DNA of 64,000 nt from positions 496,001-560,000 of the forward strand of contig NZ_JRMB01000001.1 in NCBI RefSeq assembly GCF_000759445.1. The letters are read 5' to 3'. Positions 35,100 to 43,105 of the stretch are shown here, one piece after another (within the stretch, counting starts at the first letter, position 1; each line of letters begins with the position of its first letter). The notes beneath the pieces were generated by a model that was given only the letters and a program-made list of their open reading frames with translations, was not told the origin of the DNA and ran no database searches. The DNA comes from Pseudomonas lutea (GTDB lineage Bacteria > Pseudomonadota > Gammaproteobacteria > Pseudomonadales > Pseudomonadaceae). A program made the translations under genes and the position numbers.

Positions 35100-36683
35100 A
35101 TGCTGCTGTACTCGAAATCAACAAGGCTTTCATCTTCCGCGCTGACCAAGGCCCTGATTGGTTTCATTACCCTGGTCGGCCTGTCGTTGATTCTTGCCAC
35201 GGTGTGGCAGATGACGCAATCGAGAAGAGAGCGCGTCGACTCTACCAAAACCGAAGTGTCCAACATCGTCCGAGCCGCCGAGCAACAGGCGCAGGACACC
35301 TTTCGCCAGGCGGACAACACCTTACGCGACCTCATCGAGCGGGTGGAGCATGACGGCTTGGCGCTGGACCAGCGAGCCCGGCTCAAGAAGCTGATGGCGC
35401 GAAGCGTCGAGAACGTGGAGGGCATCCAGGCGCTGTTCATTTACGATGCCCAGGGCAACTGGATCGTGAGCTCTTTCCCCCAGAATACGCCCGCGAAAAA
35501 CAACAGTGATCGCGCCTATTTCGCTTTTCACCGCGAGCACACTGACGAGTCCATTCACATTGGTTCGATCGTGGAAAGCCGCACGACGGGCGATAAGGTC
35601 ATCCCCATCAGTCGGCGTATCAATGCGCCCGACGGCACATTTGCGGGGGTGGCGTTGGCAACGGTACCGGTTGACTACTTTCAGACGTTTTTCGAGCGCA
35701 TGGATGTCGACGACAAGGGTGTAATTTTCCTGGCGTTGAACAACGGCGACCTTCTGGCGAGGCGACCTACCCTGGCCGCCCTGATGACGACCAACCTCGC
35801 CAAGGGCGATATTTTTTCGCTCTACCTGTCGAAGGCCGACAGCGGTACGGCTGTCATCCAGTCGGTGGTGGACGGGGTCGAAAGAATCTATGCCTACCGC
35901 CGAGTGGCCGGGCTGCCCATCGTCGTGGCGGCGGGTGTCTCATGCGAGCATGTATTTGCGCCCTGGTGGGCCTACGCCTGGCGGTCGATGGCGATGATCG
36001 GCCTGATCATCGCGGCGCTGGGGTTGCTTGGCATGTTGCTGTATCGACAGATACAGCAGTTAATGACGGCGGAACGTGAGCTGAACATTGCCAGAGGCGA
36101 TCTGGAAGTCATCGCCCAGACGGACAGCCTGACGCTCATGGCCAATCGGCGGTGCTTCGACACAGCGTTGCAAAAGGAGTGGGCGCGAGCCGGCCGGAAT
36201 AATTCCAGCCTTGCCATCATCCTGCTGGACATCGACTGGTTCAAACAATACAACGATCACTACGGCCATCTGCAGGGTGACGAATGCCTGAAACAGGTGG
36301 CGAGGGTCATTGGCAGCAGCGTTAACCGAGCGTCGGATCTTGCGGCCAGGTATGGCGGTGAGGAATTCGTCGTGCTGCTTCCGGAAACCGATCTGGCCGG
36401 GGCGATGAGCATCGCTGAAAAGATCCGCTTATCCATCGTTGACGCGCTGATTGAACACTCGGCCAGCCCCATCGGCAATTTGACGATCAGTTCCGGAGTG
36501 GTGGCCATCAGTGCCACACGCAATAGCCCCTATAGAGCTGCGCTGGAAGAGGTAGACCGGCTGCTCTACAGCGCGAAAACCAAGGGTCGCAACCGGGTCG
36601 AAGGCCGTTCCATCCAGGCTTCAGCCGCGCCGTCGTCATCGCGAGGCGTTGCGCCGCTGACGCTGGACGTCATCGCTCCTTAG
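35100..36683 (+). CDS. Membrane diguanylate cyclase with dCACHE sensor
   Basis: A 527-residue inner-membrane protein. TM helix 1 at ~17-38, a periplasmic double-CACHE (PDC) domain ~45-290, TM helix 2 at ~296-320, then GGDEF domain ~345-505. The active site reads ARYGGEEFVVLL (GGEEF, an active variant), with the substrate-binding part FKQYNDHYGHLQGDECL upstream. It synthesises c-di-GMP in response to an extracytoplasmic ligand that is unknown. No I-site RxxD is evident just before GGEEF; SDLA is found there. Monocistronic. Confidence 0.9.
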   Translation: MLLYSKSTRLSSSALTKALIGFITLVGLSLILATVWQMTQSRRERVDSTKTEVSNIVRAAEQQAQDTFRQADNTLRDLIERVEHDGLALDQRARLKKLMARSVENVEGIQALFIYDAQGNWIVSSFPQNTPAKNNSDRAYFAFHREHTDESIHIGSIVESRTTGDKVIPISRRINAPDGTFAGVALATVPVDYFQTFFERMDVDDKGVIFLALNNGDLLARRPTLAALMTTNLAKGDIFSLYLSKADSGTAVIQSVVDGVERIYAYRRVAGLPIVVAAGVSCEHVFAPWWAYAWRSMAMIGLIIAALGLLGMLLYRQIQQLMTAERELNIARGDLEVIAQTDSLTLMANRRCFDTALQKEWARAGRNNSSLAIILLDIDWFKQYNDHYGHLQGDECLKQVARVIGSSVNRASDLAARYGGEEFVVLLPETDLAGAMSIAEKIRLSIVDALIEHSASPIGNLTISSGVVAISATRNSPYRAALEEVDRLLYSAKTKGRNRVEGRSIQASAAPSSSRGVAPLTLDVIAP

Positions 36684-36708
36684 AGCACCCGTTGCACTGC
36701 GGGTCGTG

Positions 36709-37245
36709 CTATCCCGCCAGGCCCGCCAGATGCACGTACAGCGAGAATCCGCCCAGCAGGACCCAGACGCTTGCGAACAACCAGGGGGTGCGTGTTGAAA
36801 AGCCCAGCGCCTTGTCGTTGCCGTTCTGCATCGTTTCGCGATGGCTGAACAAGGGCACGCCTTGGCGGTCATCGCTGGCCGACCGCTCATTGCGCAGTAG
36901 AAACGTCTGCTTGGCGTACCAGTGATCGATGAGCCTGTAGGAGGCTTTGATCCCGGGCCAGGCGTGCGCGGATAACGTGACGCCCAGCAAGGCGAGAAAG
37001 AGCGGGACGATCAGGGTAAAGAACTTCCCCCATTGTTCGCTCAGATTGGCCATTGTGGACGCGTAAACCACGATCAGAAATGATTGCACGCCCAGGTACG
37101 TGTTGCTGCGCCTGCACAGCAGGGTCGTTTCGCTGTGGATCTGATCTCGGTAGAAATCGAGTCGGTCGCGCACCGTGCCGAACATTTCGGGCGGACCCTC
37201 TGCGCTGGCATCGGCGATAGTGGTGGGGGTGATGATCTGCTTCAC
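36709..37245 (-). CDS. Uncharacterised membrane protein
   Basis: A 178-residue protein I cannot assign to a family. It has three hydrophobic segments (~52-66, 76-95 and 155-175) and polar Arg-rich segments between them (FYRDQIHSETTLLCRRSN; YAKQTFLLRNERSASDDRQG). The general shape resembles two- or three-TM SLATT-like or RipA-type proteins, but no motif proves it. The start is GTG at 37245 with AAGGA at seven bases. It faces the diguanylate cyclase gene and is followed upstream by a serine hydrolase gene in the same direction, with a 37-base gap. Confidence 0.7.
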   Translation of the reverse strand: MKQIITPTTIADASAEGPPEMFGTVRDRLDFYRDQIHSETTLLCRRSNTYLGVQSFLIVVYASTMANLSEQWGKFFTLIVPLFLALLGVTLSAHAWPGIKASYRLIDHWYAKQTFLLRNERSASDDRQGVPLFSHRETMQNGNDKALGFSTRTPWLFASVWVLLGGFSLYVHLAGLAG

Positions 37246-37282
37246 GCTGGGGTCCTTTGCGAAATCAATGGGTTGCTGCGCC

Positions 37283-38170
37283 TCAGGTTCGCTGTCGCAG
37301 CGCGCCCAGCATTGTCGCGATCACCTCGGATTCGACCGCGCCCTGGCTGTCGCCTGCGTCAAAGGCAGCGCAACACGCCGAAGCGTCGCCGTCACAAATG
37401 CGGTACACGGCGATCACGCTGCCTGGCCCGCAGCCCGTATGCCCGCAAACAGAATGCCCGGCCTCCATGGACCCTTGCATCACACCCAAACCATAGCCGG
37501 CGGTCGCCCAGGGGCGTCCGGGAATCGGGCCGCCCAGTGCTCGGGCTGTCTGCATCTCCTGCAGCAAGGGCCCGGGAAGCAGATCGGCGCCGAGGAGGCC
37601 ATCCAGAAACAGCGCAGCCTGCGAAAGCGGCCCGATCAACAGGCCGTGGTAAACCCAGGCGGGGTCGTAATTCGAGGCGTTGCCCAAGTGAGTCATGTGG
37701 AGGTCTGCCGGCGTTTTAGCGAAGTGAACGTTGGCCAGCCCCAAGGGAAAAAGTGCCCGCTGGGTGACCGCTTCCTCCAGCGGCCGATCAGTCAGCCGCT
37801 CAATGAGCCTGCTGATCAGCATGTAGCCAACATTTGAATACCCCCAGCCTGTGCCGGGCGGGTACCGAAGTCGCTCACCGTCAAGGCGCCGCATCATTTC
37901 CTCCGGCGACCAGGCGGGTTCGGCCCGCGCAACAGCGGCGTGATAGTCCGCCAGCTCTCCATAATCCGCCAACCCCGCTTCATGTCGCAGCAGCTGGCGC
38001 AAGGTGAAAGGCTGAGCATCGACGGGATCGTCCAGCCCGATCAGCCGGTCACGAACCAGCGAGAGCGCCGTGGTTGCCAGGACCGTCTTGGTAAAGCTCC
38101 ACCAGGGGGTTATCGGTTCATCTGACGGGGCGGTTAGCGGCTGGCGATTGACTATCAATGAACTGAGCAT
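37283..38170 (-). CDS. Beta-lactamase-family serine hydrolase
   Basis: A 295-residue class C-like hydrolase with the motifs SFTK (SxxK, ~25-28), YSN (~111-113) and HTG (~243-245). It lacks a signal peptide and the N-terminal part is short, so the fold is compact and cytoplasmic. An esterase or peptidase function is more likely than antibiotic hydrolysis. It reads towards the three-TM protein gene and may form a two-gene unit with it. Its C-terminal part contains clustered cysteines (DASACCAAFDAG). Confidence 0.83.
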   Translation of the reverse strand: MLSSLIVNRQPLTAPSDEPITPWWSFTKTVLATTALSLVRDRLIGLDDPVDAQPFTLRQLLRHEAGLADYGELADYHAAVARAEPAWSPEEMMRRLDGERLRYPPGTGWGYSNVGYMLISRLIERLTDRPLEEAVTQRALFPLGLANVHFAKTPADLHMTHLGNASNYDPAWVYHGLLIGPLSQAALFLDGLLGADLLPGPLLQEMQTARALGGPIPGRPWATAGYGLGVMQGSMEAGHSVCGHTGCGPGSVIAVYRICDGDASACCAAFDAGDSQGAVESEVIATMLGALRQRT

Positions 38171-38217
38171 TGGCTTCCTTGTGATGCGTGATAGGGGCGG
38201 CTCGACAGCAGGGGCAA

Positions 38218-38720
38218 TCAGTGCGCTGCGCCCATCTGCCCACGTAACGCGCTCCGCAGAGTGGCAATCACCTCATCCACTCCCGGACCTTGGACGGGCG
38301 GAGGGTCAGGGCGTTCGCAAAACTCTCTCCAGACGTAAAGCATCAGTTCTGCGCCATCGGTCTTGGGGCGTTGTCGGGCAATGAGCCAAACGTCTGCAGC
38401 AGCCTGTACCTGTCGTCGCTCCAGAACAATGCCTCTAACCACGGATAAACCGGAATGAAATGAAAGTGGATGGAATGCCCCGCCTGATGGCCGAAACGGC
38501 CAATGTAAAGGTGTCTGGGCTGCAGATGTTCATCGAGTGTGGTCTGTAGCATGGCTTGCAAACCACCCAGCTCGGCCAGCGCTTCGCTGGGTAACGCCGC
38601 CAGGGAAGGGCTCATGGACTTAGCGCCGAGCATGAGGTACCCGGGCAACGCGCTGTCCACTCGATGATTGATCAACCAGTGGCGTGTTTCGTGGATGACA
38701 AAGCGGGGCGGTATGTCCAT
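38218..38720 (-). pseudogene. HIT-family protein gene broken by a one-base frameshift
   Basis: The first part, from ATG 38720, encodes a HIT-like protein with the histidine triad region HSIHFHFIPVY and ends early at 38343 (125 codons). The missing C-terminus is found in the next minus frame down to the stop at 38218: TDGAELMLYVWREFCE, then PPPVQGPGVDEVIATLR, which is the usual ending of this subfamily. The two frames join if one G is added to the four-G run at 38365-38368 (one C on the coding strand). So this is either a recent inactivating deletion or a sequencing error in a homopolymer. HIT proteins hydrolyse nucleotide phosphoramidates or related compounds. Confidence 0.85.
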
Positions 38721-38901
38721 TTCACTGCCTTGATTGAGTGACAGCGGAGGGTAACACTCAGGTCCGCGGCACTCTACGCCTGGGGGCATTCAGATATGCA
38801 CGTCCGCCACTCGGGCGTCATGTCCCGACACACAGCGGAGTCAGGTGCTGGCGGGCGCGCTAAGCGCGAATTAATTCAATCGCTCCCGACACCTTGATTT
38901 G

Positions 38902-38930
38902 CATATACGGATTTTCATATATTCGATTTT
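38902..38930 (+). promoter_or_regulatory. Direct repeat upstream of arsR, possible ArsR operator
   Basis: CATATACGGATTTT at 38902-38915 is followed immediately by CATATATTCGATTTT at 38916-38930. The AT-rich composition, the CATATA cores and the position 20-50 bases before the arsR start suit an ArsR/SmtB binding site overlapping the promoter. Confidence 0.5.
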
Positions 38931-38950
38931 TGCAGCGATTACGCGTCGAC

Positions 38951-39298
38951 ATGATTACCCCTCCGGAAGTATTCAAAAGTCTCGCCGATGAAACGCGCTC
39001 ACGCGCCACCTTGTTGATTGCCAGCCAGGGTGAGCTGTGTGTCTGCGAACTGATGTTCGCGCTTGAGGAAAGCCAGCCGAAGATCAGCCGCCATCTCGCC
39101 CAACTGCGCAGCAGCGGTCTTTTGCAGGATCGCCGTCAGGGGCAGTGGGTGTATTACCGCCTGAATCCGCACCTTCCCGCGTGGGTGAGTGAGGTGTTGC
39201 AGCTGACGCTAGACGCAAATCCCCAATGGCTGCAACACAATGCGCATCGCTTGCTGAACATGGAGGGGCGGCCATTGCGGGAAGTTCTGTGTTGTTGA
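38951..39298 (+). CDS. arsR: ArsR-family arsenic-responsive repressor
   Basis: A 115-residue winged-helix repressor. It starts at ATG 38951 with MITPPEVFKSLADETR, the standard ArsR opening. The metal site is LCVCEL (two Cys one residue apart, ~33-35) and the DNA-reading helix is QPKISRHLAQLRSSGLL. The protein ends with a Cys pair (EVLCC). It is the first gene of an arsenic operon; arsC begins 77 bases later. As(III) binding would release it from the operator. Confidence 0.9.
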   Translation: MITPPEVFKSLADETRSRATLLIASQGELCVCELMFALEESQPKISRHLAQLRSSGLLQDRRQGQWVYYRLNPHLPAWVSEVLQLTLDANPQWLQHNAHRLLNMEGRPLREVLCC

Positions 39299-39375
39299 CG
39301 TTTCGCCACTCACACTCAACGTTCGGACAGTGCAACTGAACTCACTTCATCACTCACGCCAAAGGTGCAAAATCC

Positions 39376-39846
39376 ATGCGGGTCCTCTTTATGTGCACGG
39401 CCAATAGCTGCCGTAGCATCCTTTCGGAAGCCATGTTCAATCACCTTGCGCCGCAAGGATTTGAGGCAGTGAGTTCGGGCAGTTTTCCCAAAGGTCAGGT
39501 GTTGCCGCGTAGCATCACGACGCTACAGCAAGCCGGTATCGCCACAGCCGGCCTGAGCAGCAAGGGCAACGACGCCTTTGAGGGCGACCTGCCAGATATC
39601 GTGATTACCGTATGCGACAAGGCGGCCAATGAAAGCTGCCCGGTGTACTTTGGCCCAGCGCTCAAATCCCACTGGGGACTGGAGGACCCCTCCGACGTAA
39701 AAGGCGATGAAGAGGCGATTGACGCTGCTTTCCGCGCAACGCTCGCTCGCATCGAGCAACGCTGCAGGGCGTTTTTTGAGCTCCCCTTTGACAGCCTCAA
39801 CCCCGAAGCGCTCAAACGCGAGCTCGATCGAATCGGCAGTCTTTGA
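39376..39846 (+). CDS. arsC: Arsenate reductase, low-molecular-weight phosphatase type
   Basis: A 156-residue ArsC. The phosphatase-like P-loop is CTANSCRS (~7-14), with the nucleophilic Cys first. Further motifs are [16 protein letters not shown] and [15 protein letters not shown]. It reduces arsenate to arsenite in the cytoplasm with thioredoxin or glutaredoxin as electron donor. In most operons the arsenite formed is exported by ArsB or Acr3, but no such gene lies here. It starts 77 bases after arsR and ends 11 bases before arsH. Confidence 0.92.
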   Translation: MRVLFMCTANSCRSILSEAMFNHLAPQGFEAVSSGSFPKGQVLPRSITTLQQAGIATAGLSSKGNDAFEGDLPDIVITVCDKAANESCPVYFGPALKSHWGLEDPSDVKGDEEAIDAAFRATLARIEQRCRAFFELPFDSLNPEALKRELDRIGSL

Positions 39847-39857
39847 CAGGAGGCCAC

Positions 39858-40556
39858 ATGACAGAACTACTCCCTAATCTGGACCGTTCACTCTTCGACG
39901 ACACGAACACCTTCAGGCTGGGCGATCACAAACCGCGCATCCTGCTCCTTTACGGATCGACCCGTGAGCGTTCGTTCAGCCGTCTATTGACAGAGGAGGC
40001 CGCGCGTCTGCTTGAGTATTTCGGCGCTGAGACTCGCCTGTTCGATCCTTCCGGATTGCCGCTGCCAGACGACGCCCCGGCGGATCACCCCAAAGTCCAG
40101 GAGCTGCGCGACCTGACGCTGTGGTGTGAGGGCCAGGTCTGGTGTTCACCGGAACGCCACGGTGCAATGTCAGCAGTGTTCAAGGCGCAAATTGACTGGA
40201 TACCGCTTGAGCTCGGCGCCGTTCGTCCTACCCAGGGCAAAACCCTGGCGGTGATGCAAGTGTGTGGCGGCTCGCAGTCCTTCAATGTGGTCAATCAGCT
40301 GCGGCTGCTGGGACGCTGGATGCGGATGTTCACCATCCCCAATCAGTCCTCGGTACCCAAGGCCTACATGGAATTCGACGAGGCCGGCCGAATGAAGCCT
40401 TCCGCCTACTACGACCGGGTGGTTGACGTCATGGAAGAGCTGGTTAAATTCACCGTGCTCTTGCGTGACCGGCAGGCATTCCTGGTGGATCGCTATTCCG
40501 AACGCAAGGAAACGGCAGAACAGCTCATGGCTCGCGTGAATCAGCGCTCGATTTGA
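39858..40556 (+). CDS. arsH: ArsH organoarsenical oxidase (NADPH:FMN oxidoreductase)
   Basis: A 232-residue flavoprotein. The FMN/phosphate loop is [13 protein letters not shown] (~33-45), followed by [12 protein letters not shown] and the family signature [19 protein letters not shown]. It oxidises trivalent organoarsenicals to the less toxic pentavalent forms. ATG at 39858 has AGGAGG upstream (39848-39853). It lies between arsC and an ArsN1-type acetyltransferase, with 7 bases to the latter. Confidence 0.93.
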   Translation: MTELLPNLDRSLFDDTNTFRLGDHKPRILLLYGSTRERSFSRLLTEEAARLLEYFGAETRLFDPSGLPLPDDAPADHPKVQELRDLTLWCEGQVWCSPERHGAMSAVFKAQIDWIPLELGAVRPTQGKTLAVMQVCGGSQSFNVVNQLRLLGRWMRMFTIPNQSSVPKAYMEFDEAGRMKPSAYYDRVVDVMEELVKFTVLLRDRQAFLVDRYSERKETAEQLMARVNQRSI

Positions 40557-40563
40557 GGTCCTC

Positions 40564-41124
40564 ATGATGATTGATATTCGTACGGCTCGTCTCGAGGACG
40601 CAGCGGCGATCCAGACCATTTACGCCCCGATTGTTGTCGAAACAGCAATTTCGTTTGAAGACGAGCCACCCAGCGTTGAAGAGATGCAACAGCGCATCGC
40701 CTCAACGTTGCAGACCTACCCCTATCTGGTTGCGATCAGAGATGGCCGCGTGGTCGGGTACGCCTATGCCAGTCAGCACCGGGCTCGTGCCGCTTATCGC
40801 TGGGCAGTCGATGTCACGGTCTACATTAGCGAGGGTGAGCGTCGAACGGGTGTGGGCTGCGCGCTGTATGAAGCGCTGCTGCCCATTCTGGTCCGCCAAG
40901 GCTTTCATGCTGCCTATGCCGGCATCGCCCAGCCGAACCCCGGTAGTGTGGCGCTGCACGAACGGCTTGGTTTCCGACACATCGGCACCTACCCGAACGT
41001 TGGTTTTAAACGTGGACAGTGGCACGACGTTGGCTACTGGCACCTTGAGTTAGGCCCTACCACCGCTGCGCCTGCAGAAATCTGCCCTTTCCCGGAGCTG
41101 GGGAAGTATGGCGTGCAGGCATGA
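40564..41124 (+). CDS. GNAT acetyltransferase of the ArsN1/phosphinothricin type
   Basis: A 186-residue acetyltransferase: IRTARLEDAAAIQTIYAPIVVETAISFEDEPPS, then YAYASQHRARAAYRWAVDVTVYIS, then RTGVGCALYEALL and GIAQPNPGSVALHERLGF. This is the PAT/ArsN1 pattern. ArsN1 acetylates the arsenic antibiotic arsinothricin, while relatives act on phosphinothricin or methionine sulfoximine. The position as the last gene of an arsR-arsC-arsH operon supports the arsenic role. The second ATG at 40567 is an alternative start. Confidence 0.83.
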   Translation: MMIDIRTARLEDAAAIQTIYAPIVVETAISFEDEPPSVEEMQQRIASTLQTYPYLVAIRDGRVVGYAYASQHRARAAYRWAVDVTVYISEGERRTGVGCALYEALLPILVRQGFHAAYAGIAQPNPGSVALHERLGFRHIGTYPNVGFKRGQWHDVGYWHLELGPTTAAPAEICPFPELGKYGVQA

Positions 41125-41135
41125 CCACTCGCACA

Positions 41136-41789
41136 TCATCGGTGTTCACCCGCGTTGACGACTGATGCCGTGGGGCCTCGCTCCGGCTTTTTGATAAACC
41201 CCAACGTCAGCATCGCGCCCACGCCTGCAAGCGCCATGTCCTTCTGTGCATCCCAAAAATCGTCCTGCGCACCGACCACATCGGCTCCGTGGTCACCCAG
41301 GTACGCGCCGCCAAACCATTCCATCAGCTCATAGACCGCCGAAGTGCTCATGATCAGGTTCCAGGCGATAAGGGAAACGTAGCGCGGATTCATACCCATC
41401 TGCTGCGATAGCTCCCGTATCGGCACGCTCAGCAGCAGCCCATAAGTCAGGTGTACGAAGCGGTCGTATTGATTGCGCTCCCATCCCATCACCCCGTTGA
41501 GGTCGAGACTGAATACATTCAACAGCCAGGCGTTATACGGGACGTCCGGGTAGGTGTAGTGCGCGCCGACCTGATGAATAAACAGGAACAGCAAGGTCGC
41601 GCACCATGCGCTGCGGGACAGCGCCGGCCGGGTCCGCTTGCGCCACAGCGCGGCGACGACCAGCAGCACCATGATGTTTTCAACGAACCAGGACTGTCGA
41701 TCGACCGGTGCGATCCCCAGTGCCACAAACGTTAGGCTGAAACCCAAAAGCGCACGATGGGCGAAGCTGGCGCTTACTGCTTGAGTCAT
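41136..41789 (-). CDS. DUF2238 (YjdF-like) membrane protein
   Basis: A 217-residue inner-membrane protein with about six helices. Conserved DUF2238 elements are visible: HQVGAHYTYPDVPY, GWERNQYDRFVHLTYGLLLS, ELMEWFGGAYLGDHGADVVGAQDDFWDAQKDM. The function of this family is unknown. It is convergent with the arsenic operon (11 bases apart) and lies directly upstream of an NADP-dependent oxidoreductase gene reading the same way. Confidence 0.85.
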   Translation of the reverse strand: MTQAVSASFAHRALLGFSLTFVALGIAPVDRQSWFVENIMVLLVVAALWRKRTRPALSRSAWCATLLFLFIHQVGAHYTYPDVPYNAWLLNVFSLDLNGVMGWERNQYDRFVHLTYGLLLSVPIRELSQQMGMNPRYVSLIAWNLIMSTSAVYELMEWFGGAYLGDHGADVVGAQDDFWDAQKDMALAGVGAMLTLGFIKKPERGPTASVVNAGEHR

Positions 41790-41827
41790 CGGGCATCCTT
41801 ACTGATCAGATTCGTCACCTCGGCGGG

Positions 41828-42757
41828 TCAGCGCTGCTGGATGCGCAACACGACCTTGCCGTGCACATGCCCGTTGGCGACAGCGTCCAGCGCCTTGGCC
41901 GCGTCTTCCAGCTCGAAGGTCTGTTCGATGAACACCCTGACTTCACCGGCTTCCACCAGCCCGGCGATGGCTGCAAGCTCCTGTCCGTCAGGCCGCGCGG
42001 TAAAGCGGGTCCCGGTTTTGCCTTGCGCCTGAGGATGATGGGCATCCGGCATTTCAAGCGTCGAGACCAATCGGCCGCCTTCACCCAGCACCTGCCAGGA
42101 ACGCGCCTGCGTTTCGCCACCAATCAAGTCGATGACCAGATCAAAGTCCTGACAGATGTCTTCAAAGGCTTCTTTTTTGTAATCGATGGCGCGGTCCACC
42201 CCCAGCTCCTGAAGGAAGCCAAGGCTTTCGCTGGATGCCGTGGCGAACACCGTGGCGCCTTTGACCCGCGCGAACTGCACTGCGAAATGCCCGACACCGC
42301 CACTGCCGCCATGGATCAGCACCTTATGGCCCTGTTCAAGATGGCCATGCTCCACCAAAGCCTGCCACGCGGTGTGGCCGGCCAGAGGAATGCCAGCCGC
42401 GTGGCGCCAGTCCAGGGAGGAGGGGACGTGGGCCAGGTGGGCGACCGGCACGCGTGAGTACTGGGCGTACCCACCGTCGGCGCCAATCATGGCAAACACC
42501 CGATCACCGACTTCAAAACCCGACACACCCTCGCCGAGCGCTTCGACCGTTCCTGCGATCTCGCGGCCCATGGTCAACGGCAGCTTGTCCTGGCGCACTT
42601 CCGGATACTCGCCCTCGCGGATTTTGTAATCCACGGGATTGACGCCCACGGCGAAGTTTTTCACGAGGACCTCGCCGGCTTGCGGCTGCGGGATATCGAC
42701 TTCGCTGAGTTCCATGACCTGCGGGCCGCCGAAATGATCGATGCGAATGGCTTTCAT
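41828..42757 (-). CDS. NADP-dependent oxidoreductase, quinone-reductase type
   Basis: A 309-residue zinc-free medium-chain dehydrogenase. The start MKAIRIDHFGGPQVMELSEVDIPQPQAGEVLV and the cofactor motif HGGSGGVGHFAVQFARVKG are of the quinone oxidoreductase/enoyl reductase type. Cysteine and histidine zinc ligands are absent. It reduces quinones or unsaturated carbonyls with NADPH. The gene is divergent from the TPP enzyme gene with a 348-base gap. Confidence 0.87.
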   Translation of the reverse strand: MKAIRIDHFGGPQVMELSEVDIPQPQAGEVLVKNFAVGVNPVDYKIREGEYPEVRQDKLPLTMGREIAGTVEALGEGVSGFEVGDRVFAMIGADGGYAQYSRVPVAHLAHVPSSLDWRHAAGIPLAGHTAWQALVEHGHLEQGHKVLIHGGSGGVGHFAVQFARVKGATVFATASSESLGFLQELGVDRAIDYKKEAFEDICQDFDLVIDLIGGETQARSWQVLGEGGRLVSTLEMPDAHHPQAQGKTGTRFTARPDGQELAAIAGLVEAGEVRVFIEQTFELEDAAKALDAVANGHVHGKVVLRIQQR

Positions 42758-43105
42758 GGTTCACCTCCACGGGTGGTTTTTTGACTGAGCAAAGGCTGTC
42801 AGTGGGGCTCGAGCATCGCCGTTGAAAGCCTTCGGTACGGTTTGAAATGTCGACTGGTGGTGGTTTTGAACGTTCAGCTTTTTGCCATCCGGGTGGCGCC
42901 TGCGGTTAGGTGCCTGCGCTGCGACGCCAGTGCGTGCATCGACATCCCCTGCGGTCCGCGCATGCTGGACGTGGCGCTGACACGCTTCTGGCGAGGGACG
43001 TGTGGCGGGACAGGGGCAGATTTTATGAACCCCGCCGATTCACGTTTTGTCGTACGTGGATTCGCGTTCCTGAAACGGCAGCGCTCGGCGCTAAGGAGAA
43101 GGCCC
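42758..43105. other. 348-base divergent promoter region
   Basis: It separates the divergent oxidoreductase and TPP-enzyme genes. The plus frame is open through most of it (from 42842), but this part is rich in Arg, Cys and Pro and unlike the enzyme family, so I treat it as non-coding. No FNR/ANR box (TTGAT-N4-ATCAA) was seen. Confidence 0.5.

Noticed and set aside
42842..43105. N-terminal extension of the TPP enzyme by 88 codons
   Set aside because: A strong AAGGAG and ATG at 43106 begin the usual family sequence; the extension has many Arg and Cys and no counterpart in TPP enzymes.
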